Of a DNA stretch of 31,031 nt, positions 21,596 to 29,182 are shown one piece after another. This stretch comes from a virus. Below the pieces are notes generated by a model. The model had not been told where the DNA came from, did not search any database, and saw only the letters and a program-made list of their open reading frames with translations. Every line of letters begins with the position of its first letter. Position 1 is the stretch's first letter. Location: the IMG/VR virus record IMGVR_UViG_3300046722_000343, positions 1-31,031 of that record; one strand, given 5' to 3'. A program made the translations under genes and the position numbers.

Positions 21596-21642
21596 AATGT
21601 AAGCTGGGCTTGACTAGCGATCAAGGCAAGCTCACCTTGCCT
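21596..21642 (-). promoter_or_regulatory. Divergent promoter/operator region of the Cro-like gene
   Basis: On the minus strand TTGATC (21624-21619) is 17 bases from TACATT (21601-21596); transcription would begin at about the ATG (21589). An inverted repeat AGGCAAG-CTCAC-CTTGCCT (21624-21642) overlaps the -35 and is a likely operator. A plus-strand TTGACT at 21610 could serve the divergent gene. Confidence 0.55.
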
Positions 21643-21694
21643 GCGTGCCCACTGGCCATCGCGCCATCAACTGCGGCACTGAAAGGCTACGATC

Positions 21695-22708
21695 GTGTCA
21701 GCGTATGTTACCGGCGACGGCTGGGCTCCAGCTGTCGAACTCGACCTTGGCACCGCCAGCAAGGCGGCGTTCAAGGAGGCCATGGAGGCGCTCGCCGCTG
21801 AGGCCAAGAAGCGTCCGCCGCCAGGGCCGCTCACCCTTCCCAACGGGTGGTACGACGTGACGCCCAGGATGGCGGAAGACTTCCTGTTCCGCACACCTGT
21901 CAACCGCCCGACCGAGTTTGCGGACGTGCGGAAGTACTACCACGCGATGAAGATCGGCGAGTGGCACGCTACCGGCCAGCCGCTGATTTTCAACACCGAC
22001 GGCGTTGGCCAGGATCTCGGCCATCGCTGTGCTGCAGGCTACTTCGGCAAGGTGACGTTCAAGTCGTACATCGTCACCGACGCGCCGGTCGACCAGTTCT
22101 CGTTCGTCTACATCGACGACGGGCGCACCCGGAGCGCTGCCGACGCATTGAAGACAAGTGGCATGAACGGCGCATCGAGCATCATCGCGAACGCCGCCAA
22201 GTTGGCGTGGCGCTATGAGAACCATGCGCTGGAGATAGTGGGGAAGCAGCCCAAGTTCCGCGGTATGAGCAAGCCGGAGTGTCTCCAGTTTGCCCAGGCT
22301 AATCCGCTGCTTGGCGTTGCGGCCCACATGATGCTCGGCACCTACGCACGGGCAGCGTCGATAGCACGCAACAAGGGCGTGCTGGCGATGTTCGCCTGGA
22401 AGGTGCTGGAGCACCATGACGAAGTCGTGCTGGGCGAGTTCCTGACGTTGCTCGGCACCGGCACCGGAATGACCGACGACGATCCTGTCGTCGGTCTGCG
22501 GAACCGGCTGACGCTGGATGCCGAGGCGATCAAGCCGGAGCTGCAGCCGCCACACCGGTTGGCATTGATCATCCACGCGTTCAACATGCACGTCATGGGC
22601 GCGCGATTGCCGATCAAGCGCGGCAAGATCTCCACCTTGTCGCTGGCCGACGATGCCGAGTATCCGCGCATCGAACCTATCGTCGCCGTACCGTTGGCGG
22701 CGGAGTGA
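21695..22708 (+). CDS. ParB/Srx-fold-like phage protein
   Basis: The start is GTG 21695 after AAAGG. The 337-aa protein has a region (about 48-140) with TPRMAEDFLFRTPVNRP, WHATGQPLIFNTDGVGQDLGHRCAAG and FVYIDDGRTRSAADAL. This resembles ParB-type domains of phage and plasmid proteins, where the usual motif is DGQHRL; here it reads DLGHRC, so catalytic activity may differ. The C-terminal half is helical (AAHMMLGTYARAASIAR). It could act in partition or regulation; the altered motif makes this uncertain. Confidence 0.65.
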   Translation: MSAYVTGDGWAPAVELDLGTASKAAFKEAMEALAAEAKKRPPPGPLTLPNGWYDVTPRMAEDFLFRTPVNRPTEFADVRKYYHAMKIGEWHATGQPLIFNTDGVGQDLGHRCAAGYFGKVTFKSYIVTDAPVDQFSFVYIDDGRTRSAADALKTSGMNGASSIIANAAKLAWRYENHALEIVGKQPKFRGMSKPECLQFAQANPLLGVAAHMMLGTYARAASIARNKGVLAMFAWKVLEHHDEVVLGEFLTLLGTGTGMTDDDPVVGLRNRLTLDAEAIKPELQPPHRLALIIHAFNMHVMGARLPIKRGKISTLSLADDAEYPRIEPIVAVPLAAE

Positions 22709-22715
22709 CTAGCCT

Positions 22716-22739
22716 GGGGGCAGGATCGCTCCTGCCCCC
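22716..22739 (+). terminator. Hairpin after the first ParB-like gene
   Basis: GGGGGCAGGA (22716-22725) pairs fully with TCCTGCCCCC (22730-22739) around a TCGC loop, followed by ATCTTCCTTC. It is strong, but the T-run is interrupted. It starts seven bases after the stop codon. Confidence 0.6.
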
Positions 22740-22753
22740 ATCTTCCTTCAGGG

Positions 22754-22770
22754 TTGCCAATCTTTGGCAA
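22754..22770. promoter_or_regulatory. Palindrome TTGCCAA-TCT-TTGGCAA
   Basis: A perfect 7-base inverted repeat lies upstream of the second ParB-like gene. Its arms resemble those of the next hairpin (TTACCAA/TTGGTAA), so both may be sites for one DNA-binding protein, possibly the ParB-like product itself. Confidence 0.45.
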
Positions 22771-22791
22771 TCCTTTCCCACCCCCTCTGCG

Positions 22792-22826
22792 GGATAGGTT
22801 ACCAAGATTGGTAACCTATCCTTTTT
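22792..22826 (+). terminator. Strong terminator or attenuator before the ParB-like gene
   Basis: GGATAGGTTACC (22792-22803) pairs perfectly with GGTAACCTATCC (22810-22821) around AAGATT and is followed by TTTTT. It lies only 19 bases before the ATG (22845), with CCGGAG between. This placement suggests an end for readthrough from upstream, an attenuator, or a dual-use operator. Confidence 0.65.
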
Positions 22827-22844
22827 CACCGGAGCAACCACCCC

Positions 22845-24002
22845 ATGCGCCCCAAACTACACCCAGCCTGCGCGGCATGGCCGCCACTGCCAGACCAAGA
22901 CCTCAAAGCCCTCGCCGCCGACATCAAGGCCAACGGCCTGAATCACGCCATCGTCCTCACCACCGACGGACTGCTGCTGTCTGGGCGCGAGCGTTGGGAT
23001 GCTTGTGCGATCGCTGGTGTCAAACCACGTACCGTCACCTACAGCGGCAACGATGCCGACGCCTTCGTGTTGTCCGAGAACAAACACCGCCGGCACCTGG
23101 ATCGGTCACAGATGGCGATGGTAGTGGCCAAGTTCGGCAAATTGTCTCGTGGCGCACAGGTCCATAATAAGAATTCTGTTAAGACAAAAACGAATGTCCA
23201 GGAATTGCACATTCGTTTAAATGAGACGAGGACTAGATCAACAAAAGAATTGGAAAAACTCAGCGACGTTCCGCGCACATACATCAACTATGCTCGCTTT
23301 CTACGCAGTAATGCCGAACCGCAGATCATCCAATGGGTCGAGGACGGCTTGGTCAACATCAACTTCGCCTGGGAAGCGGTCCGCAAGAACGATCGCGCCA
23401 TCCAGGCGACCTGGACTCTGGAAGACCTGAAGCGTGTGGGGTCTGACGTCATCCAAAACTGCTATGACAGCAATCTGCCAAAGGCGGTCAGACAGCAGCA
23501 GGACAAGCCCACCAAGCAGCAGAACCCCAAGAAGCCGGTGCGCCATATCCCCGATCCGCCGTACACGGGCGGCCCGAAGTTCCCCACCCGCGAGGAGAGC
23601 GGCTACCCACCGGAGGGATCGTCGATCGCCGACTACCGCGCTTTCTTCGAAGAGAACGGACGCACGCCATTGGTGTCGAAGAGTGCCAAGGAACTGGCCC
23701 AGGACCACATCAAGGTCATGGCACTCGGCGCTGCCGTGACCAGTCTCGCGCGCGACGACGTGCCCAACGCCGACGCCTTCCTCGATGCCATCGGCCGCAT
23801 GCTCAGCCATGAACCGGCCGACAAGGGGGTCGACTACGCCGTGATCGCCCGCCGGATTCTCACCACCACGGAGAAGCACCTGCCGGCGGCGCTGGAGCGG
23901 CTCACCCGGCTGGCTGATGCGCTGAGGGCACGCAAGGCAGGTCGCGCCAGGAAGGCCGCCACCACGGATGAGATCCACCGGCTGGACACGCTGCTGCACT
24001 GA
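22845..24002 (+). CDS. ParB-family protein
   Basis: The 385-aa protein has an N-terminal ParB nuclease-like region (NGLNHAIVLTTDGLLLSGRE, about 30-50; ENKHRRHLDRSQMA, about 78-91) and an HTH around 131-153 (TKELEKLSDVPRTYINYARF). The C-terminal half is a disordered Lys/Gln/Pro linker then a helical domain (LERLTRLADALRARK). ParB proteins bind palindromic sites and act in partition or regulation. Bases 23161-23290 are AT-rich, unlike the rest, and contain a perfect inverted repeat. No ParA partner lies nearby. Confidence 0.8.
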   Translation: MRPKLHPACAAWPPLPDQDLKALAADIKANGLNHAIVLTTDGLLLSGRERWDACAIAGVKPRTVTYSGNDADAFVLSENKHRRHLDRSQMAMVVAKFGKLSRGAQVHNKNSVKTKTNVQELHIRLNETRTRSTKELEKLSDVPRTYINYARFLRSNAEPQIIQWVEDGLVNINFAWEAVRKNDRAIQATWTLEDLKRVGSDVIQNCYDSNLPKAVRQQQDKPTKQQNPKKPVRHIPDPPYTGGPKFPTREESGYPPEGSSIADYRAFFEENGRTPLVSKSAKELAQDHIKVMALGAAVTSLARDDVPNADAFLDAIGRMLSHEPADKGVDYAVIARRILTTTEKHLPAALERLTRLADALRARKAGRARKAATTDEIHRLDTLLH

Positions 24003-24058
24003 TACCGACTGTATATACAAGCGGACGGCGTGCGCCAAGGCTCAGGCTTCCTCGATAA

Positions 24059-24108
24059 GCAGGGGCGCGCTAGCCCCAGCGCCCCTGCCATAGTCATGTA
24101 TATGACTA
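24059..24108. terminator. Bidirectional hairpin and a second palindrome between convergent genes
   Basis: GCAGGGGCGC (24059-24068) pairs perfectly with GCGCCCCTGC (24079-24088) over a 10-base loop. A second palindrome, TAGTCAT (24091-24097) and ATGACTA (24102-24108), follows. They lie between the ends of the ParB gene and the replication ATPase gene and probably separate the transcripts. Neither has a clear T-run. The remaining bases of the gap show no gene. Confidence 0.5.
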
Positions 24109-24198
24109 GGCACGGTGCTGCGTACAATCGTTACACAGCTATTTCAGTGACTTAACCGAGGCACGGTGTCTATCTGCGTCGCTATCTGTGTGTCGCGT

Positions 24199-25500
24199 CT
24201 AGGTTGAACTTTGATCACTCTGGGTTGCGGGGATTTCCACCAGCTTTGTGTAACGATTTGTGCGCTCGTAGCGCAGTCTGCTATGGCCGAGTAGCCGATC
24301 CATGGAGCGCTTGTATTCCGGCCTGCTGAACGTCTTGCCGTCCGCCCTGGCGGCGAATACCGCAGGTGCATATCGAGCAGGTTGGTTGGGGCTGTCGTTG
24401 ACGTAGCCGCCCTGCGCATCCACCGCCCGCAGCAACTCAAGGAACTTGTCATCGCAGGCGGCGTTGCGCCCTGGCCCACGCGCTCTGGCCTTCTCCGGAT
24501 CGAGCGCCGCCGTGGTGAAGATGCCCTTGTCCCAAACAAGATCGATCGCCTTGCCGGGCGCGCTGTAGTTGGATTTCCAGAGGGTCAGCACCCGGTCGTT
24601 GTTGTCGGCCGGCGGCTTATTATCTTCGGCGTCCTCTGCTTCTGGCCGGGTCAGCGCGATCCTGGCGCGTACGCCGCCTTCCCAATGCGTGCTGCCGCTG
24701 TCCATGCGGCCTGACGATCGCCCCTTCGCGCTGGGGTGCGCGGTGAAGACAATCGCGCAATCGCGCGTGATGCTGATGCTGTCTAGCTTGCGGATAAATG
24801 CCGCCACCTCGCGGCGCGCCACCTCGTTGCCGCCGAAGAAGTGCGGCGCCGTGTCGAGGACCACCAGCTTAGCCCCTGTATCTGCAATCTTCTTATCGAG
24901 CAGACGCAGTGCCAGTTGGGCATGTCCGCGCCCGTTGTCGAACGTCATAAATTCAGGAAGATCAAACCCTACCAGGGAGATGTAGTGAAACTCTGGGAAG
25001 TCGCCGATACCCCAGTAGCCGTAGTGCTCGGCGATCCGGTTCCCCCGGCGGACAACCTCATCCCGTTCGTCTTCGCAGAACATGCCGATGGCTGGCCCGC
25101 AATCGAGCGGGTAGCCAGCGAACGGCAGGCCGCGCGAGTAGGCCATGCAGAGCTGTATGACGAGGTCGGTCTTGTTCACGCCGCCGATGCCGTAGATGCC
25201 GGTGACCTGCCGGCGTGGTATCCAATCCGGCATGATCCACAGCCGATCAGGAACCTGTTGGTCGACCCAGTCGCTGCCCCGCTCCCATTTCCATGGCACC
25301 CAGAGAAGCTTGTGGTTGCCAACTGACCTCAGCAGCGCCTCGTAGTTCGGATCGAGTTCCTCCCCGACGAGGGGCGCTACATCAGCCTCCACATCGTGCT
25401 CCCTGGCGTGGCCATTGAGCTTCGGTTTCGCCGTCTTGCCACGCTTCCTGCCGGGCTGATCGAACTTCGCCCTCTCAGGCACCCAGCCTGACGCGCTCAT
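24199..25500 (-). CDS. RepA-like AAA ATPase (replicative helicase type)
   Basis: I start at ATG 25500, which overlaps the upstream stop (ATGA), giving 433 aa. Walker A is YGIGGVNKTDLV (about 103-114), a GGVxKT variant typical of RepA/AAA_25 proteins, and Walker B is KLVVLDTAPH (about 211-220), followed by IVFTAHPSAKG (about 250-260). The C-terminal part (about 340-433) is a winged-helix-like region (SRPEYKRSMDRLLGHSRL). The family forms hexameric replicative helicases or RecA-like ATPases, so this is a candidate replication protein. Confidence 0.85.
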   Translation of the reverse strand: MSASGWVPERAKFDQPGRKRGKTAKPKLNGHAREHDVEADVAPLVGEELDPNYEALLRSVGNHKLLWVPWKWERGSDWVDQQVPDRLWIMPDWIPRRQVTGIYGIGGVNKTDLVIQLCMAYSRGLPFAGYPLDCGPAIGMFCEDERDEVVRRGNRIAEHYGYWGIGDFPEFHYISLVGFDLPEFMTFDNGRGHAQLALRLLDKKIADTGAKLVVLDTAPHFFGGNEVARREVAAFIRKLDSISITRDCAIVFTAHPSAKGRSSGRMDSGSTHWEGGVRARIALTRPEAEDAEDNKPPADNNDRVLTLWKSNYSAPGKAIDLVWDKGIFTTAALDPEKARARGPGRNAACDDKFLELLRAVDAQGGYVNDSPNQPARYAPAVFAARADGKTFSRPEYKRSMDRLLGHSRLRYERTNRYTKLVEIPATQSDQSST

Positions 25501-25799
25501 ACCCGCGCACCCGGGCCGATGCGGTTGCGCTCGATCCACTCGCTCCAGCCGCTGTCCTCAGCCGCGAAGATCGCTTCGCTCAGCTGGACGGTCAGCCAGT
25601 CCTCCAGCCCTTGCTGCTGATGTCTGGGAAGATGCCGCGCGCCGTATCGGATGGCGTAGCGCATAAGAATGTTCCAGGCGCCGTCGAAGGTTTCGACGCC
25701 GGCCGCGACGCAGCGCGCCAGGGCGACGCACAGGCGGGTGAGGCGGGGACTGAGATGTTCCCAGAACAGATCGGCAAATACCGGCGGAGCCGCACTCAT
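25497..25799 (-). CDS. Helical protein in the replication operon
   Basis: The 100-aa frame from ATG 25799 (MSAAPPVFADLFWEHLSPRL...) is rich in helices and Trp (GLEDWLTVQLSEAI, DSGWSEWIERNRIG). It overlaps the RepA-like start. It may be an accessory of replication, such as a loader, but no motif identifies it. Confidence 0.6.
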   Translation of the reverse strand: MSAAPPVFADLFWEHLSPRLTRLCVALARCVAAGVETFDGAWNILMRYAIRYGARHLPRHQQQGLEDWLTVQLSEAIFAAEDSGWSEWIERNRIGPGARV

Positions 25800-25900
25800 G
25801 ACCGCGCACGCCGTGCGCGCACGCGCAGGCCTGTGAACAGTCTGTATTGGAAATATCGCTTGCAGTGCAGCGCAAAGCCGGATAAGCGCGCATAGACCAT
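25796..25900 (-). CDS. Very short basic ORF, tentative
   Basis: ATG 25900 opens 34 codons (MVYARLSGFALHCKRYFQYR...) ending just at the next ATG (ATGA). It is strongly basic (LRVRARRARS). GGAG lies 11 bases upstream. The coupled junction fits the pattern of this region; otherwise nothing supports it. Confidence 0.35.
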   Translation of the reverse strand: MVYARLSGFALHCKRYFQYRLFTGLRVRARRARS

Positions 25901-26200
25901 CTAGTGTTTTCTCCGAACACGGGTTGGACTTAGCGGCGCTGCCTCTGGCCGGGCGGCGCCGCAACTACGTCAGGCTCTCTATTTCATTCGCCCCCTCTGG
26001 CCGAAGGCGAACCCCCGGCATACGCTCACGGGCCGGCGCCTCGCAACCCAAACTGCGCCGGTTTCTCGCGCAAGTTTCTTGCGTTCCGCCGGTTCGCAAG
26101 ATGTGGGGTGTCAGCCTATACTCCTCCACCAAGAGTTGTGTCTGGCACCCGTGTCGACACGCCGTGCCTATTGTTCATACGAAATGAAGGAGGTGAGGTA
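25901..26200. other. Intergenic regulatory region with inverted repeats
   Basis: No convincing gene is seen in these 300 bases between divergent operons. They contain CGCAAG-TTT-CTTGCG (26069-26083), a further CGCAAG at 26095, and the block GCGCCGG/CGCCGG on each side of it. These may be operators or part of a replication origin. The last bases carry the excellent ribosome site AAGGAGGTGA of the next gene. Confidence 0.45.
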
Positions 26201-26887
26201 ATGCCGTTTGTTAGAGGCTTCTTGCAGCGCGTCAACCGTCGCGGTCGCCCGGTCGATCCGGACTATGGCATCGAGGAGGGACATCCTGATCAGGGTCTGC
26301 CCGGCATCGATGGGCCGGTCGATCCGGACTACGGGATCGGCATCGAGCGCCCAGGCCACCTGCCGGCCTATGGTGGGCGTCCCGTCGATCCTGGCTACGG
26401 TATCCCGCTGCCGCCCGTGATCGACAACGGCCTGCCGGGTGGTGGCGAGCGTCCGGACCAGGGACTGCCGCCGACCTATCCGGTGCGCCCGGACCAAGGA
26501 CTACCGCGGCCGCCGCATGTCTGGCCGAAGCCGCCAATGCCGCCGACGGTGTGGCCGCCCCCGGCGCCGGTCTACCCGAGTCACCCGATCTATCCCGGTG
26601 GCGCAGCTCCTGGCCAGGGCCTGCCGGGCGCACCTCCCGGGGTCGACAACACGCTGCCACTGCCTCCGGGGGCCGTCTGGCCACCGCTGCCCGGCATCAA
26701 CGGCAAGGTGCTCTGCCTCGTCTGGGTGATCGGCTACGGCTATCGCTGGACGGTGATCGATCCGAGCCTGAAGCCGTCGCATCCGCTGCCGGGTGATCCT
26801 GGCAATCGTCCCGACCAGGGTCTGCCGGGTGCTCCTGGTGCACCGTCGCAGCCGATCCAGCCGACGCCTGAGCCGCGCCGCGGCTAA
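26201..26887 (+). CDS. Proline-rich repeat protein (RPDQGLP repeats)
   Basis: The 228-aa protein is built from repeats of DQGLP, GRPVDPxYGI and related words, with Pro/Gly-rich linkers. A more ordered stretch near the end (GKVLCLVWVIGYGYRWTVID) precedes a further DQGLP repeat. Similar Pro-rich proteins occur in phages close to lysis and tail genes; the role is unknown. A perfect Shine-Dalgarno (AAGGAGGTGA) precedes it, suggesting high expression. Confidence 0.75.
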   Translation: MPFVRGFLQRVNRRGRPVDPDYGIEEGHPDQGLPGIDGPVDPDYGIGIERPGHLPAYGGRPVDPGYGIPLPPVIDNGLPGGGERPDQGLPPTYPVRPDQGLPRPPHVWPKPPMPPTVWPPPAPVYPSHPIYPGGAAPGQGLPGAPPGVDNTLPLPPGAVWPPLPGINGKVLCLVWVIGYGYRWTVIDPSLKPSHPLPGDPGNRPDQGLPGAPGAPSQPIQPTPEPRRG

Positions 26888-26898
26888 TTTGTTACGCT

Positions 26899-27267
26899 AT
26901 GGCGTTCGTATCTACACGGCACGAGCTGCACATGGGCAAGGTCGTTGGGACCGGTCACTGTGTGCCGCTCGTACGTGAGGTAACGGGCGCGCCGATCACG
27001 ACGCAGTGGCGACGCGGCGATCCGGTGCGTGGCTCAGGCTGTGCACCGGGCACCGCGATCGCGACGTTCGATAGCAATGGTCGCTACGGCAACCACACTG
27101 ACGGCCGATCGCACGCGGCCATCTTGATCTCCGAGAACAGCGACGGGCTCCTGGTGTGCGACCAGTGGCTAGGTCAGCCAGTGCATCACCGCACGATCAG
27201 ATACCGCGATGGCCAGGGCGACGCGGTGAACGATGGAGACCGCTACTACGTGGTGGAAGCGGCCTAA
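26899..27267 (+). CDS. BPSL0067-like/NlpC-type cysteine hydrolase candidate
   Basis: The 122-aa protein has GTGHCVPLVRE (C21), a GRYGNHTDGRSHAAILI block (H72) and VCDQWLGQPV (D88). Cys, His and an acidic residue in this order fit the small NlpC/CHAP-like amidases of the BPSL0067 family, often acting on peptidoglycan. It probably serves as a lysis or wall-degrading enzyme. No signal peptide is seen; the next gene encodes a membrane protein. Confidence 0.65.
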   Translation: MAFVSTRHELHMGKVVGTGHCVPLVREVTGAPITTQWRRGDPVRGSGCAPGTAIATFDSNGRYGNHTDGRSHAAILISENSDGLLVCDQWLGQPVHHRTIRYRDGQGDAVNDGDRYYVVEAA

Positions 27268-27281
27268 GGTAGCCGGCGTGC

Positions 27282-27563
27282 ATGCCGCGCGCACCGTTTT
27301 CGATGTTGCGTGCGTGCTTCTGGTTGCTGGCTTGCGTCATCATGTTCGAGATGGCGCTGACCCTGTTCGCTGGTGTCGGCTGCTTCTGGCTGATTATGAT
27401 CGGCCGGTACGAGATGGGCGCGTGTCAGAATGTCACGTCGCAGGTCCGCGAGGTCTTTGCTGAATTGCTTGCGGCTGTGTTGGCATTGTTGCTTGCGGCG
27501 CGTGGCAGCAGCGAACCCCCTCCCCCACCACCACCTGACAACGAGCCGACCGACAGCCCATAG
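27282..27563 (+). CDS. Small membrane protein, holin-like candidate
   Basis: The 93-aa protein has two hydrophobic stretches (about 8-40, e.g. ACFWLLACVIMFEMALTLF, and about 59-71, AELLAAVLALLLA) and a Pro-rich C-terminus. Following a peptidoglycan-hydrolase candidate, it could be a holin or spanin part. Its 3' end overlaps the convergent RuvC gene by 139 bases, so one tail may be non-functional filler. Confidence 0.55.
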   Translation: MPRAPFSMLRACFWLLACVIMFEMALTLFAGVGCFWLIMIGRYEMGACQNVTSQVREVFAELLAAVLALLLAARGSSEPPPPPPPDNEPTDSP

Positions 27564-28036
27564 GCAGCCAGCAGCAGAGCATCGGCGCGATTGCCGTCCT
27601 TCTTGCGCGCCAGCCGATCGGCCATGGCTGGGTAGAGCTGGGTGGCGCGCTGACGTGCCGCGTCCGGGGCCGGGCCGCAGCCGTGGTGGCGTTGCCAGTG
27701 TGTGGGTAATACCAAGGTCAGCGGCACGTCCAGGGCCGCCAGGACGCCCAGGATGCTGCCGTAGGCCATGCCGAAGCGGAACATGCTGGTGACGCCCTGG
27801 CCTGGGCGCGCAGCGACGCGCTCGACGTAGGCGTGGTCGAACGGGAGGTGCTCGGTCAGCACCCGGCGCAGCTGGTGCAGATCCAGCTCGGCGCGGAGGC
27901 CGCGGCCGGAGGCGGTGACCATGTGCACGGGCAGATCGTCGACCAGGACGACCCCGGTCCCGTTCAGGATCGCGAACGCACCGGCCGTTCCGGGGTCAAT
28001 GCCAACCACGCGCCGCCACACCATGCGGTCAGGCAT
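27425..28036 (-). CDS. RuvC-like Holliday junction resolvase
   Basis: ATG 28036 gives 203 aa with the RuvC landmarks: VVGIDPGTAGAFAIL (D14), HAYVERVAARPGQG (E72) and GNRADALLLAAYG (D152). Together they form the RNase H-fold metal site. It resolves branched DNA before packaging or in recombination. The C-terminal 45 residues (Gly/Ser/Asn-rich) overlap the antisense membrane-protein gene. It is the last gene of a small minus operon. Confidence 0.88.
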   Translation of the reverse strand: MPDRMVWRRVVGIDPGTAGAFAILNGTGVVLVDDLPVHMVTASGRGLRAELDLHQLRRVLTEHLPFDHAYVERVAARPGQGVTSMFRFGMAYGSILGVLAALDVPLTLVLPTHWQRHHGCGPAPDAARQRATQLYPAMADRLARKKDGNRADALLLAAYGLSVGSLSGGGGGGGSLLPRAASNNANTAASNSAKTSRTCDVTF

Positions 28037-28433
28037 CGAGCGCCTTGCGTATCCGTCGGCAGGCCTCCTCCAGATCCGCCAGCATGGCGAGAGCCTCAGT
28101 GCGCTCCTCCGACGGTCCGAAGCTGCCGTCGCGATTGGTGCGGCTCCCCACCCAGTAGTCGACGGCATCCAGCAGCGGGAAGCGCAGCGCGAACTCGCAG
28201 TCGAACGCCCAGAACCAGAGCTGGGCATGCCCGTCATGCACGTCGATCTCCAGCGCGGCGTCATGCACCATCTGCCGCATCACCACGTCGGCGGCGTTCA
28301 CGCTGATGGCGTCGAGGTCGTAGGGAATACCCCACGACCACTGGTCGAACTGCAGACACATCTCGGTCACAACGACGCCGCTGCGGTTCTTCTGGTCGAT
28401 GGTCACCGGCTCAAGCTCGGACTCGTCGCTCAT
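28029..28433 (-). CDS. Hypothetical protein of the RuvC operon
   Basis: ATG 28433 overlaps the upstream stop (TGATG), giving 134 aa (MSDESELEPVTIDQKNRSGV...). It is an alpha/beta protein with Trp-rich strands (MCLQFDQWSWGIPYDL, HAQLWFWAFDCEFAL) and a C-terminal helix (ALAMLADLEEACRRIRKAL). The RuvC start overlaps its end by eight bases. No family is recognised. Confidence 0.65.
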   Translation of the reverse strand: MSDESELEPVTIDQKNRSGVVVTEMCLQFDQWSWGIPYDLDAISVNAADVVMRQMVHDAALEIDVHDGHAQLWFWAFDCEFALRFPLLDAVDYWVGSRTNRDGSFGPSEERTEALAMLADLEEACRRIRKALDA

Positions 28434-28630
28434 CACGCCACCTTGGGTTTGCGCTTCGGCAACTCCTCGCCCCACACCTCGGCGAAGTCACGCTGCACGG
28501 TGGGGATCTCGGTGCGTGCCCGCTTGCGCGCGACCATCTGCTGCTCGGCGATCGAGGACGCAGGCCGCACGCGAATCACGCGGCCACTGCTGCCTTCGGT
28601 CGTGCCTGTTTTGTCTGCCTCTGCAGCCAT
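28433..28630 (-). CDS. Small basic hypothetical protein
   Basis: The 65-aa frame (MAAEADKTGTTEGSSGRVIR...) is basic and mostly disordered, with a helix (IAEQQMVARKRARTE) and a Lys-rich tail (LPKRKPKVA). It overlaps the upstream gene by 55 bases; a later ATG (28537) would remove this overlap. Function unknown. Confidence 0.5.
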   Translation of the reverse strand: MAAEADKTGTTEGSSGRVIRVRPASSIAEQQMVARKRARTEIPTVQRDFAEVWGEELPKRKPKVA

Positions 28631-28803
28631 TTCTGATAGTCCGGTGAACGCTCAGCATAGTCTAGCAGCGCGCGGCGGAGCACGGTCTTCACCGAGCGCT
28701 CCTCGGATTTGGCGATCTCGAACAGCAGGTCGCGGCTGTCTGTCGTTGCCCATATGGAACTTCCGGGACCATAGGTCTGGTCTGGGCTTTCCTTGCGGGG
28801 CAT
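28576..28803 (-). CDS. Ribbon-helix-helix-like regulator
   Basis: ATG 28803 has AAGGAGA upstream, giving 75 aa. Residues about 14-52 (SIWATTDSRDLLFEIAKSEE, SVKTVLRRALLDYAE) match a short strand and two helices of the Arc/MetJ (RHH) type. The tail is basic. It lies 20 bases from the CTGATG/CATCAG operator, so it could bind it and control the operon on both sides. This link is inference. Confidence 0.6.
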   Translation of the reverse strand: MPRKESPDQTYGPGSSIWATTDSRDLLFEIAKSEERSVKTVLRRALLDYAERSPDYQKWLQRQTKQARPKAAVAA

Positions 28804-28820
28804 CGTGGTCTCCTTCTCTG

Positions 28821-28850
28821 TTGACATCTGATGGCACATCAGGGCATAAA
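28821..28850 (+). promoter_or_regulatory. Early promoter with perfect operator palindrome
   Basis: TTGACA (28821-28826), the palindrome CTGATG-GCA-CATCAG (28828-28842) and CATAAA (28845-28850, 18-base spacer). It precedes the leader ACAGGAGTATCCC and ATG 28880. The palindrome is positioned to block polymerase, and it reads the same for the divergent RHH-like gene. Confidence 0.65.
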
Positions 28851-28879
28851 CCGCAAGCCGAACCCCACAGGAGTATCCC

Positions 28880-29143
28880 ATGGTCGACCCCAAGAGCTAC
28901 GAGCTTGCCGAGTACTTCCTCGATGACTTCGGTCCCGTGGTCGAGGCCATGAAGATGCAGCTCGCCCAGGCCATCCAGAACGCCGTCGAGGACTGGATCG
29001 CCGATGCCGTGAACGACGGCCTGATCGCCGAGGCGGAGGACGAGGAGCCTGACCCCGACCAGCTGCGCGAGGACCGCGACGAGCGGCGCTCCCTCAAGTT
29101 CTGGGACGACGGTCTCGATCTCAGCGATGAGTGCCCGTTCTGA
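28880..29143 (+). CDS. Acidic early protein
   Basis: The 87-aa protein (MVDPKSYELAEYFLDDFGPV...) is helical and strongly acidic (EAEDEEPDPDQLREDRDE). It has the conserved early leader. Acidic early proteins may inhibit host functions, but no motif shows it here. Confidence 0.68.
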   Translation: MVDPKSYELAEYFLDDFGPVVEAMKMQLAQAIQNAVEDWIADAVNDGLIAEAEDEEPDPDQLREDRDERRSLKFWDDGLDLSDECPF

Positions 29144-29182
29144 CCGCCACCAGAGTCCACACCACCCACAGGAGTATCCCAC

